Positions 1-11,093 of a DNA stretch of 64,000 bases are shown here, piece by piece. Source of the DNA: Elymus sibiricus (taxonomy: Eukaryota > Streptophyta > Magnoliopsida > Poales > Poaceae); contig CM077676.1 in assembly GCA_039707655.1 (NCBI GenBank), forward strand, positions 184,074,936-184,138,935, read 5' to 3'. Below the pieces are notes generated by a model. It was given only the letters and a program-made list of their open reading frames with translations. It had not been told where the DNA came from and did not search any database. Position 1 is the first letter of the stretch. The number at the start of each line of letters is the position of its first letter. The translations under genes and the position numbers were made by a program.

Positions 1-2
1 AT

Positions 3-932
3 AATGTTGCTCCTATTATTGTTGTACCTCATGAGAATGAATCAAAAATAATTGTGGAAGATGATACACTTGATGATGATTTTGTTATGCCTATTGCTTG
101 TTGTGATGATTATGATTGGGAAGATAATGATACTTCTTCTGATATTGAAAATCTTTATGGCACCAACTTGGAGGAATATGTTAATAATTGTTATACTATT
201 GGTGCTATTCATACTATTGATGATAATAGTGATAATGCTAATGATATGCAAACCAACAAGCTTGGGGATGCTATGTTTGATTGGAATGATATGTTTGAGA
301 ATTTATTTGCTGCAAATAATGTTTTCCCTAAGCTTGGGGATGCTATGCTTAATGAAAATGATCTTTTTATTCCCCCTACTTTTGATGAGCAAATTTATTA
401 TGATGATGACATGCCTCCTATCTATGATGATTATTGTGATGATACTTATGTTATGAAAAATAGTGAGTATTATTATTATAATACTTGTTATAATTATGAA
501 AATCCTTTTACTGAACATCACTCTTTTAATGTGGAAACAATCTATAGTATTCGAGTTTCATACGATACTCCCACTATTATGAATGAGAAGAAAATTGCTT
601 GTGTGGAGAGTAATAAAAATTCTATGCTCGTAGATCATGAAAAGAATGCTTTATGTGATAGATATATTGTTGAATTAATTCATGATGCTACTGAAAATTA
701 TTATGAGAGAGGATCATATGCTTTTACATATCGCAATAATATCAAGTTCCCTCTCTATGTGTTGAAAGTTTTGAAGTTATGCTTGTTTTGCCTTCCTATG
801 CTAGTTGATTTTTGCTCCCATAAACAATTTTCTCACAAAATCCCTATTCATAGGAAGTGGGTTAGGCTTAAATGTGATAGTCATATGCTTCATGATGCTC
901 TCTTTGTGTTTCAATTCTTTACTTTTATGTGA
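3..932 (+). CDS. Acidic post-pol ORF of element A, 5' partial
   Basis: The frame is open from the window edge to the stop at 930-932, so the start codon is not seen. The product is very acidic in its first half, rich in Asp, Asn and Tyr, and contains the repeated motif KLGDAM (twice). The C-terminal part is better conserved with element B: it has the block EKNALCDRYIVE, then a hydrophobic stretch around LKLCLFCLPMLVDFC, then HRKWVRLK, and ends near FFTFM. It lies about 3 kb upstream of the polypurine tract, where Athila relatives carry an extra downstream ORF (env-like in some). The hydrophobic stretch could be a membrane segment, but I see no signal peptide or cleavage site in the visible part. 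Function unknown. Confidence 0.6.
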   Translation, partial: NVAPIIVVPHENESKIIVEDDTLDDDFVMPIACCDDYDWEDNDTSSDIENLYGTNLEEYVNNCYTIGAIHTIDDNSDNANDMQTNKLGDAMFDWNDMFENLFAANNVFPKLGDAMLNENDLFIPPTFDEQIYYDDDMPPIYDDYCDDTYVMKNSEYYYYNTCYNYENPFTEHHSFNVETIYSIRVSYDTPTIMNEKKIACVESNKNSMLVDHEKNALCDRYIVELIHDATENYYERGSYAFTYRNNIKFPLYVLKVLKLCLFCLPMLVDFCSHKQFSHKIPIHRKWVRLKCDSHMLHDALFVFQFFTFM

Positions 933-1640
933 GCATCATTGAAATCATCATGCCTAGCTAAAAACGCATTAAAGAAAAGCGCTTGTTGGAAGACCACCCA
1001 ATATTTATACCTAATGGTTTTGTGTATTCACATGATTAATCTACTGTAGTAATCATATTTCATATGTTTTCTTTTAATAATGTGCCAAGTAAAGCCTTTG
1101 GGATAGTGTGGATACTTGTTGATTCGATTCTGTGCAAAAACAGAAACTTTTGCGTCCGGTGCTGGAATTTCTATTATGTACTGGAGAGAGAGAAAATTTT
1201 GAAATTTTTACAGAGCATTGGTTTACAATTTTTTTACGTTTTCCTAATTGTTCAGAATTTTTGGAGGTACAGAAGTATGGTTTTTAAATTTCTCACTACA
1301 TGCTGTTCTGTTTTTGACAGATTCTGTTTTTATTGCATAGTTTGCTTGTTTTAGTGTTTCCATAGCTTATATTATGAGATATAAATTGTGGAAATGATAG
1401 ACTACAGTAGGAATTATGTGAGAACAATTATGAATCTTGTATTTACAGTACCTAAGTGGATGATTTATTTTTATCATACTAACCTATCTCACAAGTTCCG
1501 TTAAGTTTTGTGTGATTGAAGTTTTCAAGTTTTGGGTGAGATATCGATATGAGGAGAATAAGGAGTGAAAAGACCCTAATATTGGGGATGCCCAGGGCAC
1601 CCCAAGGTAATATTCAAGTAAGACTCAAGCGCCTAAGCTT

Positions 1641-1664
1641 GGGGATGCCCCGGAAGGCATCCCC
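1641..1664 (+). other. Perfect 9-bp stem hairpin, copy 1 of element A
   Basis: Arms GGGGATGCC (1641-1649) and GGCATCCCC (1656-1664) enclose the loop CCGGAA. It directly follows AAGCTT. Homologous hairpins occur at 2377-2400, twice in B and once clearly in C. Confidence 0.8.
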
Positions 1665-2376
1665 TCTTTCGTCTTCAACACTATCGGTAACCTCACTTGG
1701 AGCTATATTTTTATTCGTCACATGATATGTGTTTTGCTTGGAGCATTATTTTATTTTAGTTGGATTTGCTTTATTTTATTTAGAATAATGTTTTGTATCT
1801 TTTATTTCAATAAAATGCCAAGTATAGCCTTTACCATGCTCAGTTTGCAAGTTTATGTGTTGCTGTTTGAAAACAGAAAGTTTTCTGTTATGTCCAGAAT
1901 ATTCCTGAATAGTCAGAACATGATAAAAATCTGAATTTTTTACACAGTAAGCATGCATGAGTTCTTTATCACGTGGTAATTTTTCAGAATTATTGGAGTT
2001 AGGGAAGTATGTATTTTAAATCCCCCTTTTATAGACTGTTCTATTTTGGCAGATTGCTGTTATAGTTGCATTGTTTGCATATGTTTGCTTGTTTAATGAT
2101 TCTATTTGAGGATAGGAGTATTAAATATGCAGAGGCATTTAGTATGCAATGTTAAATTATAATTTTAGTGATTTACTATAGTAGAGAATGATAAGGTTTT
2201 GCATTGATTTATACTAACTTATCTCACGAGTTCTTGTTGAGTTTTATGTGTATGAAGTTTTTAAGATTTAGAGAAACCGTGATATGAGAGGAATTAAGGA
2301 GACACAAGAACTCAAGATTGGGGATTCCCAAGGCACGCCAAGATAACATTCCAAGAAGTCTCAAGCAACTAAGCTT

Positions 2377-2400
2377 GGGGATGCCCCATTAGGCATCCCA
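2377..2400 (+). other. Hairpin, copy 2 of element A
   Basis: Arms GGGGATGCC (2377-2385) and GGCATCCCA (2392-2400) with loop CCATTA. One terminal mismatch compared with copy 1. It lies in the second unit of the 750-bp duplication. Confidence 0.75.
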
Positions 2401-3960
2401 CCTTTCTTCATCAACACCTATCGGTTAGCCTAAGTTTTTACTTGTTCACATGATGTGTGCTATTCTTTGAGTGTCCTTTTATTTTCATTTTGTTTGCTGT
2501 TTGAATAAAATTATCAAGATCTGAAATCTTTATTTGGAGAGAGTCTTCACATAGCTACTTATTTACTAAACTACTCTTTGATCTTCACTTATATCTTTTG
2601 GAGTAGTTTGTCATTTATTCTTGTGCTTCACTTATATCCTATGAGTAAATTGTGAAAGAATTGAATATCATAAAGTTGAAATTATATGTGCTTCATATGC
2701 TTGTATCATGCTTAGTAGTAGTTTCACATTGGGTTTAGAAAGTGAAATCTATTGAAGCTTGACAATCACAATATTGGTCATACAAGCAATTCATGAATGA
2801 TTAGTATAAGGAAGAGAACTTTCACATATAAATATATTATCTTGGACATATTTTATGATTGTGAATACCCATTAATTATTTTCAAACTTGAGCAAATTAG
2901 TTGAAGTTGGACAAGGAAGACAACATAATGAGTTATGTTTGGGTATATTTGCATAGAAGTTATATTGTTATGGATCCTCCAACATGTGGTGCTTGCTTAG
3001 GATCTTTTGCTAGCCAAAAAAAATCGTACTAAGTAGAGATACTACTTGTGCATCCCAAAACCATTAAAGCCAGTTTCTTGCCATGAGTGTCCACCATATC
3101 TACCTATGGATTGAATAAGATCCTTCAAGTAAGTTGTCATCGATGCAAAAAGCAATAGAAATTGCTCCTAAAATATGTATGATCTTTTATTGCAAGGGAA
3201 AATAAGCGTTGTACGAACTTGTGATGGTAAAGAAATAAAAGCGACGGACTGCATAATAAAGGTTGCTATCACAAGGGGCAATATAACGTGACGTTCCTTT
3301 GCATTAAGGGCTTGTGCATCCAAAAATAAAAAGCGCATGACAACCTCTGCTTCCCTTTGCGAAGGGCCTATCTTTTACTTTTATATATTTACTTTTATGT
3401 ATTTACTTTTATGCAAGAGTCAATAAGTATTCATTTGCATTTCAACCTCAATTATTCTCTAGTTGGCAAGCATCATGTGGTGGGGAAAGATCCAGGCATA
3501 TCTGGCCAGTCAAATATATTTGATCATGAATTATTATTGTTGACAATTATCTCTATGATAAATGAGTTGGGAGGCGAAACATTAAGCCCCTATCTTTCTC
3601 TGTGTTCGATGGATGCCATTTGTTCTAAAAATATGCTTTGAGTACTAGCAATCATAGAAGACTATATGATAATTGAGTATGTGGAGCTCTTACTTAGACT
3701 TTGTTGAAGATAAGTTGAATTGGAATTGTTTGGTGACTAAGAACATAGGTTGTTAAGTTTCAAGAGAATGCATTGTTTGAACCATAACATGTGAATTGAT
3801 TGCTACTTTATCATGATGAGTTTTATGAGAAAGAGTTGCTGTTATGATGCCAGGAAAAGTGATTGAAATTATCATTGATCAAACTTATGCACTATGCTAG
3901 CATTCACACTTCATAAATTATTTCTTTTATCATTTACCTACTCGAGGACGAGAAGGAATT

Positions 3961-3974
3961 AAGCTTGGGGATGC
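3961..3974 (+). promoter_or_regulatory. Polypurine tract of element A
   Basis: AAGCTTGGGGATGC abuts the LTR start TGATACG. It is in the position of the plus-strand primer for reverse transcription. The same 14-mer also occurs inside the ORF and in the 3' region. Confidence 0.75.
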
Positions 3975-4212
3975 TGATACGTCTCCAATGTATCTATAAT
4001 TTATGAAGTATTAATGCCATGTTTATTTTAGTTTTGTATAATTTTGGTGCACTTTTATATTGACCTAGTGCCCAGTGCCAGTTGCTGTTTTTTGCTTGTT
4101 TTTGGTTTTCCAGAAAATCCATATCAAATGAAGTCCAAATGCAGCAAAATTTTTTGATGATTTTTTCTGGAAGGAAACAGACCCAGGAATCTTCGGAGGA
4201 GCAGCAGAAGAC

Positions 4213-4289
4213 CCACAGGGGCCCCACAAGCCACCAGGGCGCGCCACCCCCCAACAGGCGCGCCCTGGTGCCTTGTGGGCCCCCTGTGG
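4213..4289 (+). repeat. Long GC-rich inverted repeat in LTR of element A
   Basis: Arms at 4213-4245 and 4257-4289 pair over 33 positions with few mismatches; the core contains CCAGGGCGCGCC and GGCGCGCCCTGG. A homologous hairpin with different arm sequence sits at the same place in the LTRs of B and C. Confidence 0.8.
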
Positions 4290-4539
4290 CCCTTCTTTGC
4301 GTGATTCCAACGCTGAAAAATCATATATATTCAAAAAAAAACCGAAAGTTAACCTAGATGAGTTTTTACATCGCCGCAAGCCTTTGTTCCGAAGCGATCC
4401 CATCTGGAGGTCCGTTCCGGCACCCTGCCGGAGGGGGAATCATCACCGGAGGCCATCTTCATCATCCCGGCGGTCTCCATGACGAGGAGGGAGTAGTTCA
4501 CCCTCGAGGCTGAGGGTATGTACTAGTAGCTATGTGTTT

Positions 4540-4541
4540 GA

Positions 4542-4572
<31 letters not shown>
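4540..4572 (+). repeat. CT dinucleotide microsatellite
   Basis: Run of CT repeats with one interruption. The B LTR has a CT run at the homologous place (about 52791-52820) with a different length. Confidence 0.9.
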
Positions 4573-4573
<1 letters not shown>

Positions 4574-5641
4574 GTGTTCTTGATTTGGCACGATCTTGAT
4601 GTACCGCGAGCTTTGTTAATATAGTTGGATCATATGGTGTTTCTCCCTCTCTATCTTGTTGTGATGAATTGAGTTTTTACCTTTGAGGTTTCACTATTAT
4701 CGGATTGAATACTTTTATGGATTTGAGAACACTTGATATATGTCTCGAACATGAATACCCGTGGTGACAATCGGGTATTATATTGATTCACTAGATATAT
4801 GTTTTGGCACTCAACTCGCGGATTCCTGAGGTGACATTGGGGTAATCTATGCATAGGGGTTGATGCACATTTTCATCCTACTTTCTCTGGTAGAAATCTT
4901 GGGGCACTCTTTGAAGTTCTTTGTGTTGGATTGAATATTATGAATCTGAAGTTGTTTGATGCGTATCGTATAATTGACTCATGGATACTTGTGGTGACAT
5001 TGGAGTATCTAGGTGACATTAGAGTTGGTTGATGCGTATTATATGGTGTTATTTTAGTACGAACTCTAGGGCTGTTCGTGACACTTATAGGGATGGCTCA
5101 ATAGATTGATCGGAAAAGATAACTTTGAGGTGGTTTCGTACCTACAACAATTTCTATCTTATGTTCTCCGCGAATAGGAACTTTGGAGTGATTCTTTATC
5201 GCACGTTGAGGGATTGTTATATGATCCAATTATGTTAGCATTGTTGAGAGATTGCACAAGTGAAAGTATGAACCCTAGGCCTTGTTTTTAAGCATTGCAA
5301 TACCGTTTGTGCTCACTTTTATCGTTTGTTACCTTGCTGTTTTTTTATTTTTAGATTACAAAAACTTATATCTACTATCCATACTACACTTGTATCACCA
5401 TCTCTTCGCCGAACTAGTGCACCTATACAATTTACCATTGTATTGGGTATGTTGGGGACACAAGAGATTTCTTGTATTTGGTTGCAGAGTTGTTTGAGAG
5501 ATACCATCTTCATCCTACGCCTCCCACGGATTGATAAACCTTAGGTCATCCACTTGAGGGAAAATTGCTATTGTCCTACAAAACTCTGCGCTTGGAGGCC
5601 CAACATGAGTGTACAAAGAATAAGTTGTGTAGTAGACATCA

Positions 5642-5918
5642 GCGGTCTTGATGGCGCTCTCATTATCGCAGTAGAGTGGCACTTTCTTCACGTTGACGCC
5701 ATAGTCCTTGACGGTTTGCTTCATCCATAGTAACTGAGAGCAGCAGGCGCCAGCAGCAATGTACTCAGCCTTGGCAGTGGAAAGTGAGACGCAGTTCAGC
5801 TTCTTCGAGGACTAACATACAAGAGATCGTCCGAGGAAATGGCATGTGCCTGATGTTGACTTGCGATCCACTCGATCTCCAGCATAATCAGAATCGGAAT
5901 ATCTTGCAAGATCAAGTG
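5642..5918 (-). pseudogene. Element F pol fragment: RNase H domain
   Basis: Minus-strand translation gives SDSDYAGD, DRKSTSGTC, AEYIAAG and YCDNESAIK, the standard copia RNase H blocks. An in-frame TAG follows GRSLVC, where the family has Trp (TGG to TAG). The upstream part of the domain continues at 15413 on the far side of G. The fragment ends after the Ala-Ile-Lys block because A is inserted there. Confidence 0.88.
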
Positions 5919-5923
5919 ACGAG

Positions 5924-6391
5924 TGAGGGTGTCCCGGACTAGGGGGTACTCGGGCTGCCGGCCTATCTCTCATGGGCCGGACTGGTGGGCCGCTCTCTAC
6001 ACGTCTATGGAAGGCTGGATTGTGGACGACCCCGTATGATAGAAGGAAATCTCTGAAGTCTTGGTGTCTCCTCCAAGGAATAGATGGCGTAACCGGCATG
6101 TTTATCCCTGATGGTAACCGACCATATGTAACCCTAGGGCCCCACTGGTGTCTATATAAACCAGGAGGTTTAGTCCGTAGGGAAGAGACTCATAATCTAG
6201 GGTTTAGCCCATCTGATCTCGAGGTAGATCAACTCTGTAACTTTCATACAATCAAGCAGGACGTAGGGTTTTACCTCCTCGAGAGGGCCCGAACCTGGGT
6301 AAATCGCTGTCTCTACGCTCTCTGTTACCATCGGCTCCTTGACCCATAGTTCGGACCCCCTACCCGAGATCTGCCGGTTTTGGTATCGACA
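5924..6391 (+). repeat. 5' LTR of element G
   Basis: 468 bp, TGAGGG to CGACA. A TATA-like box CTATATAAACC lies near 6153-6163. The copy at 14926-15407 is 14 bp longer because of a short duplication near 15255. Confidence 0.95.
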
Positions 6392-6410
6392 TTGGTGCTT
6401 TCATTGAGAG
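6392..6410 (+). promoter_or_regulatory. Primer binding region of element G
   Basis: TTGGTGCTTTCATTGAGAG follows the 5' LTR directly, the expected place for the minus-strand primer site. I cannot name the tRNA with confidence. Confidence 0.55.
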
Positions 6411-6740
6411 TCCCGTCGTGGGTCGCCAAGGATCAATGGCTCGCCGTCCCCGGACAGTTCTTCAGCTATGGAATCTGCAGTGGGGATATCATCATCCTCG
6501 GACAGCTCTTCTCTTCAGCGACGGAGTTCGTAGCAGCGACATCTTCGTCCCCGGCCAGCTCTTCGCGTTCGGCAGCATCGTGTTATACGCCGATCCGACC
6601 GGTCACCTCGACCAGGTCGGTAACTTCGCCCCGAGCAGGAAATCAGGTTCGGCGGCCTTCAGTTCGTCGCCGACGCTCGAGGCGATCTGATCTTCACTGG
6701 GTTCTCGGCCTTACCCGAGGAACCCACCAACCCCGAGGCC

Positions 6741-9700
6741 TTGACTTCGGATCCCTTCCCCGCCCCAGTCCTCGGGGCGGGCCTCGGATCGGACCTAACC
6801 TTGAGTTTGGCTCCAACCCCAGTGCTGGAGAACCAGGGGTCACCCTTGGCCGAGCAAACTCCCATTAACGACGCGCCAGAGCTCAACTCCAAGGACCATC
6901 CGATCATAGATCCGGTGGATCCCTCAATTTTAAACGAGATGCTGGACCGGATCCAGATGATAAATATCGCAGACGGCCCGTCCTCGGACCAGGAGCAGGT
7001 CGGACAGGATGCCGGCCGCGGGGAATTTTGCGTCCCACCCACCACCCATTTGGTAGCCACTGTCGAAGATTTAACCGACATGCTGGACTACGCCTCCGAG
7101 GAGGCTGACTACATGGACGAGGACATGGACGTCCCGCCCTCCACGGACACCTTCCTTCCCACTACAAATACCGGAAAGTGGACCGCCAGCTCCACTTATG
7201 ACGTCTACATGGTTGACACCCCCGTGAAGGACGGTGACACAACCAACAAAGGCGGCGACGACACCACCGAAGACCCGCCCAGACGCCGGCGATGGCGAGC
7301 CAGAGGGCGGGGGAAGGACAAGGAAAATCACACAGACACAAACGACACCGGAGCTAACGAGACTCCAGATAATTTGGGCGAGCTCGGCGACAACACGCCA
7401 GAGCAACGACCTGACACCCCTGAAGGGCATGAGGACCAGGGTGACCCCGAGGACCTCGATGATTCCGAGGACAGTAATTACCTCCCCCATCCGAAGAGGA
7501 AGATAGCCTCGGACCCAAGGACTTTATCGTCCCAGAGGATCCCCTGGCACAAGAATCATTCAAGCGGCAACTCATTGCCACTGCCCGAAGTTTAAAGATG
7601 AAACAACAACAGCTCAGGGCCGAGCAGGATACACTCAACGATAGATGGACGATGGTCCTAGCCGCCAAAGAAGGCCTCGACGATCAACGTCAGGGCCAAT
7701 ATAGGAGTTACCCGCAGCGGCGCCTCCTTCCAGAATTCGAGGATGAGGCCTTCGAGCCCGTACCTCCCAGACGAACTTACGCAGACCAGCCCGACCGGCC
7801 CCCTCGAGGACGAGATAGGCCGGCTGTGGAAACCGAGCTCCCACCCGCGCCTCCTTGAGGACGAGATAGAGTGGCCGGAGAAGCTGAATACCCACCCGCG
7901 TCCCCTCGAGGAGGAAATAGAATGGCCGGAGAAGCCAAACTCCCACCCGTGCCCCCTCGAGGACGGGATAGGACGGCCAGGGAAGCTGAATACCCACTCG
8001 TGCCTTCTCGCCGAGCAGGCAAAGATCCGGTTCAACCGGATGACCAATACGATCTGCGCCATGACCTGAACACACGAGCGATTCAGTCAAGGTCCATCTA
8101 TGGATCTATAGGATACGCACCCGCTGGACGGGATAGATACCAGGCCTGGCACGATAGAAACGACAGGGCTCGGGATCAGCACCGTGCCCGGATGACAACT
8201 GATCTTTGGCGCGATGCGGCCCGGGCCAGGGGCGCCGCACACCCAATGTGTTTCACTGACGAGGTGATGCAGCATCAGTTCCCCGAGGGGTTTAAACCCG
8301 TTAATATAGAATCCTATGCTGGGACAACTGACCCAGCCGTGTGGATTGCGGATTTTCTTCTCCACATTCATATGGCTTGAGGAGATGATCTCCATGCTAT
8401 CAAGTACTTACCACTGAAACTCAAGGGACCGGCCAGGCATTGGCTGAACAGCCTACCCGAAAACTCCATCGGGAGCTGGGAAGAACTCGAAGATGCATTC
8501 CGAGCTAACTTTCAGGGCACCTACGTTCGACCACCGGATGCCGATGACCTGAGCCATGTTATCCAACAGCCCGGAGAGTCAGCCCGGGAATTCTGGAACC
8601 GGTTCTTGACCAAGAAGAACCAGATCGTCGACTGTTCGGACGCCGAAGCAATTGGAGCATTCAAACACAGTATCAGGGACGAGTGGCTCGCTCGCCAGCT
8701 CGTCCAAGACAAGCCAAGAACAATGTCGGCCCTTACTTCTCTCATGACCCGCTTTTGCGCGGGTGAGGATAGCTGGTTAGCTCGTCGAAGCAACCACCCG
8801 GAAGACCCCGGTACTTCAGAGACCCGGGACGGGAATGGAAAACCTCGGCACAATAGTAACAACAAGCGCCGACACTCAAACAACGGCGGTGAAGCCGATG
8901 ACGCAGCGGTGAACGCCGGATTCAGCGGCTCGAAATCGGGACAACGGAAAAAACCTTTTAAAGGGAACCAAGATGGCCCGTCTACGCTGGACAGAATATT
9001 GGATAGGCCCTGCCAGATTCACAGCACCCCCGACAAGCCAGCTAACCACACCAACCGTCACTGTTGGGTAATCAAGCAGGCCGGCAAGGCCACAGCCGAA
9101 GAACAGGGCAAGGGCCCCCGCAGTGAGGACGACGATGAACCTCGCGGGCCGAACAATGGAGGCCAAAAACAGTTCCCTCCGAAGGTCAAAACCATGAACA
9201 TGATCTATGTCACGCATATACCAAAGAAGGAGCGGAAACGCGCGCTTCGGGATGTTTACGCCTTAGAGCCGGTATCCCCAAAATTCAACCCTTGGTCGGC
9301 TTGCCCGATCACTTTTGACCGTCGAGATCATCCGACCAGTATACGCCATGGAGGAACGGCGGCTCTGGTACTCGACTCCATCGTGGACGGATTTCACCTC
9401 ACTAGGGTCCTGATGGACGGAGGTAGCAGTCTTAACCTGCTTTACGCAGATACAGTGAGGAAGATGGGGATCGACCCGTCAAGGATCAAACCCAACAACA
9501 CCACCTTTAAAGGTGTAATACCTGGCGTCGAGGCACGCTGCTCGGGATCCGTGACTTTGGAAGTAGTCTTTGGCTCGCCCGACAACTTCCGCGCCGAGGA
9601 CTTGATCTTTGATATTGTTCCTTTCCGCAGTGGTTATCACGCACTCCTCGGACGGACCGCCTTCGCTCGCTTTAACGCCGTCCCGCACTATGCGTACCTG

Positions 9701-9916
9701 AAGCTGAAGATGCCAGGACCAAGGGGCGTTATTACCATTAACGGTAATACCGAGCGCTCGCTCCGAACAGAGGAACACACTGCGGCTCTCGCCGCCGAAG
9801 TCCAAGCTGCCGAAGAGGCGTCGCAATCCCAGCCCACTGTCATGACACTGGACACATGCAAGCGCTCCCGAGCTGCAGCCTCGGTCCCGGCGCGCTCCCA
9901 TGCTCCACCCAAATAG
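6741..9916 (+). pseudogene. Element G gag-protease, broken
   Basis: The N-terminal part reads in one frame to about 7485, then a one-base shift moves to the frame that runs to 9916. That second frame holds two TGA codons (7856-7858 and 8378-8380), both explicable as CGA to TGA. A gypsy gag domain lies near 8246-8760 (PEGFKPVNIESYAGTTDP, ARHWLNSLPENSIGSWEEL). A CQIH...HC stretch near 9010-9065 resembles a degenerate knuckle. The aspartic protease signature DGGSSLNLLYADTV starts at 9416. Coding sequence stops at 9914-9916 with no RT after it. The true start is uncertain; an ATG at 6436 opens a different, short frame. Confidence 0.8.
7803..8016 (+). repeat. 51-bp minisatellite, four units, inside element G gag
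   Basis: Four tandem 51-bp units, each beginning with a GAGGACGAGATAG-like sequence. In the gag frame they give PRGRDR...PP-type units; in the +1 frame they give LEDEIEWPEKLNTHPRP-type 17-residue units without stops, so both frames are kept open by the periodicity. Confidence 0.75.
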
Positions 9917-11093
9917 GGATACGCGCCCCACAGCACGGCCCACCTAGTCGCGAAATACGTACCTCGAGTGCACAATTTCGCGCTCAAAATTCCATGGGCA
10001 GTTGTGGGGACACAGCAAACAAAAGGTCCAGAGCTCGGTTCGACCGACCAATGGCCACCAAATGTCTTCAAATCGACATCAACAATGGGCACCATCTAGG
10101 GCCCGATCAGCGTCCAGCAGGGCGTAGTAGGGACGTCAAACCACTCATGGAAGCCCTGTGTAAACCTTTACTCTCAATATATACATTCCTTTAAAGTATC
10201 TATTCAAGCTACTTCGGCAATACGGATTGTACGGTTGGACGTCACACATTCAAAGGAAGTAAAGACCACTTCATTATGGTATACTCGTGCAGTAATTCAC
10301 GTTGCATATTCCTTTCCGCCTTTTTCCGCCGAAGTAAACTATCACGATACATTTATTTTAAACCGACTAATAGACAGGGGCTCGACCATAGATCTTGCCT
10401 TAAAACTTTATACCGGCACTTCTTCTTTTTTCATGTGCTCGGTGTCACGGATATTGCATTATATGAATCAGTTCCGAATTGCGTCTTTGGTCAATAGTTG
10501 GGTTGCCCGGCTCCTATGTTTACCCTCTTACGTTCCGCACTGTTCGGCTAAGAGGGTAAAGGGAGAACCACTGCGAATGTACTTCTAGCTCGCCTAGTTA
10601 AGTACCTCAGTGGAGAAAGCCGAAAACTGACTGTCCCAATAAGCAAGAACTGGTCGGCGATCCGATGGCTGGCGTTAGCCTAAAATCGTTGGAGGTTAGT
10701 CCGTGTCATACGAAGGGTTCTCTGTCATAGAAACCATGTGATGATTGTATCAACCGCGGCTCGTCCGAATATCACAAACACCGGGGGCTCGTCACCGGCC
10801 CCCACCGTCAAGCTCCTCTGGCTAATTGAAAGCCCTAAAACCACATAGTCTGATTGCCTGGTTTTCCGTACATACAACCGCCCCCGGGGACCGAGACGTC
10901 GGCTAAGGGTTCACATATTACGAGAAAATACCCCACGCAGTATCTGCTAGGGGGCTAAAGCCGACGACTGGTAACTTTCAGTTTCAAATCGGCCGCACAG
11001 GAGTGAAAATTAATCCGGCACTATATCCATAGCCGATCACTTGCACTACAATATTGCAAAAGTTTCAACTCCTTGGTTACAAGGAAACTACAT
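9917..11093. other. Non-coding middle of element G
   Basis: Between the end of gag-protease and the 3' end of the antisense gene. No integrase or RT motif is visible on either strand. Short ORFs around 10235-10588 have no recognisable domain. Confidence 0.6.

Larger units (their letters stand above)
933..3960 (+). other. Non-coding 3' region of element A
   Basis: About 3 kb with no convincing coding capacity; short ORFs here are low complexity. It is AT-rich and contains two diverged copies of a segment of roughly 750 bp (about 1060-1800 and 1800-2530), recognisable from shared landmarks: a TTTCAATAAAATGCCAAGTA-like stretch, an AACAGAAA stretch and a hairpin with AAGCTTGGGGATGCCCC. The right half (2540-3960) matches element B (50750-52210) nearly base for base, including GCGCATGACAACCTCTGCTT and CTACTCGAGGACGAG just before the polypurine tract. 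Confidence 0.75.
1..5641 (+). mobile_element. Element A: 3' part of an Athila-type gypsy LTR retrotransposon (Sabrina/WHAM group), cut by window start
   Basis: Only the 3' half is in the window: the end of the internal region (1-3974), a polypurine tract and a complete 3' LTR (3975-5641). The LTR opens TGATACGTCTCC, the usual terminus of this Triticeae group, and ends GACATCA. Sequence right of 5641 switches to RNase H coding sequence of the minus-strand Sirevirus F, so A is inserted in F; the expected TSD is GCGGT (5642-5646), whose partner lies outside the window. Element B (48400-53882) is a second copy of the same family and ends at the homologous base, which fixes the LTR end. Family name is by recognition of the terminus and is not certain. 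Confidence 0.88.
3975..5641 (+). repeat. 3' LTR of element A (1667 bp)
   Basis: TG...CA bounded (TGATACGTC to GACATCA) and colinear with the 1659-bp LTR of B. It holds a TATA-like stretch near 4320-4333, a long GC-rich inverted repeat (4213-4289), a CT microsatellite (about 4540-4572) and several loosely repeated units with GGTGACATTGG-like text between 4740 and 5040. Confidence 0.9.

Noticed and set aside
6380..6690. Separate small gene at the start of G interior
   Set aside because: Overlapping frames in the GC-rich leader of gag with no conserved motif; more likely decayed N-terminal gag sequence.
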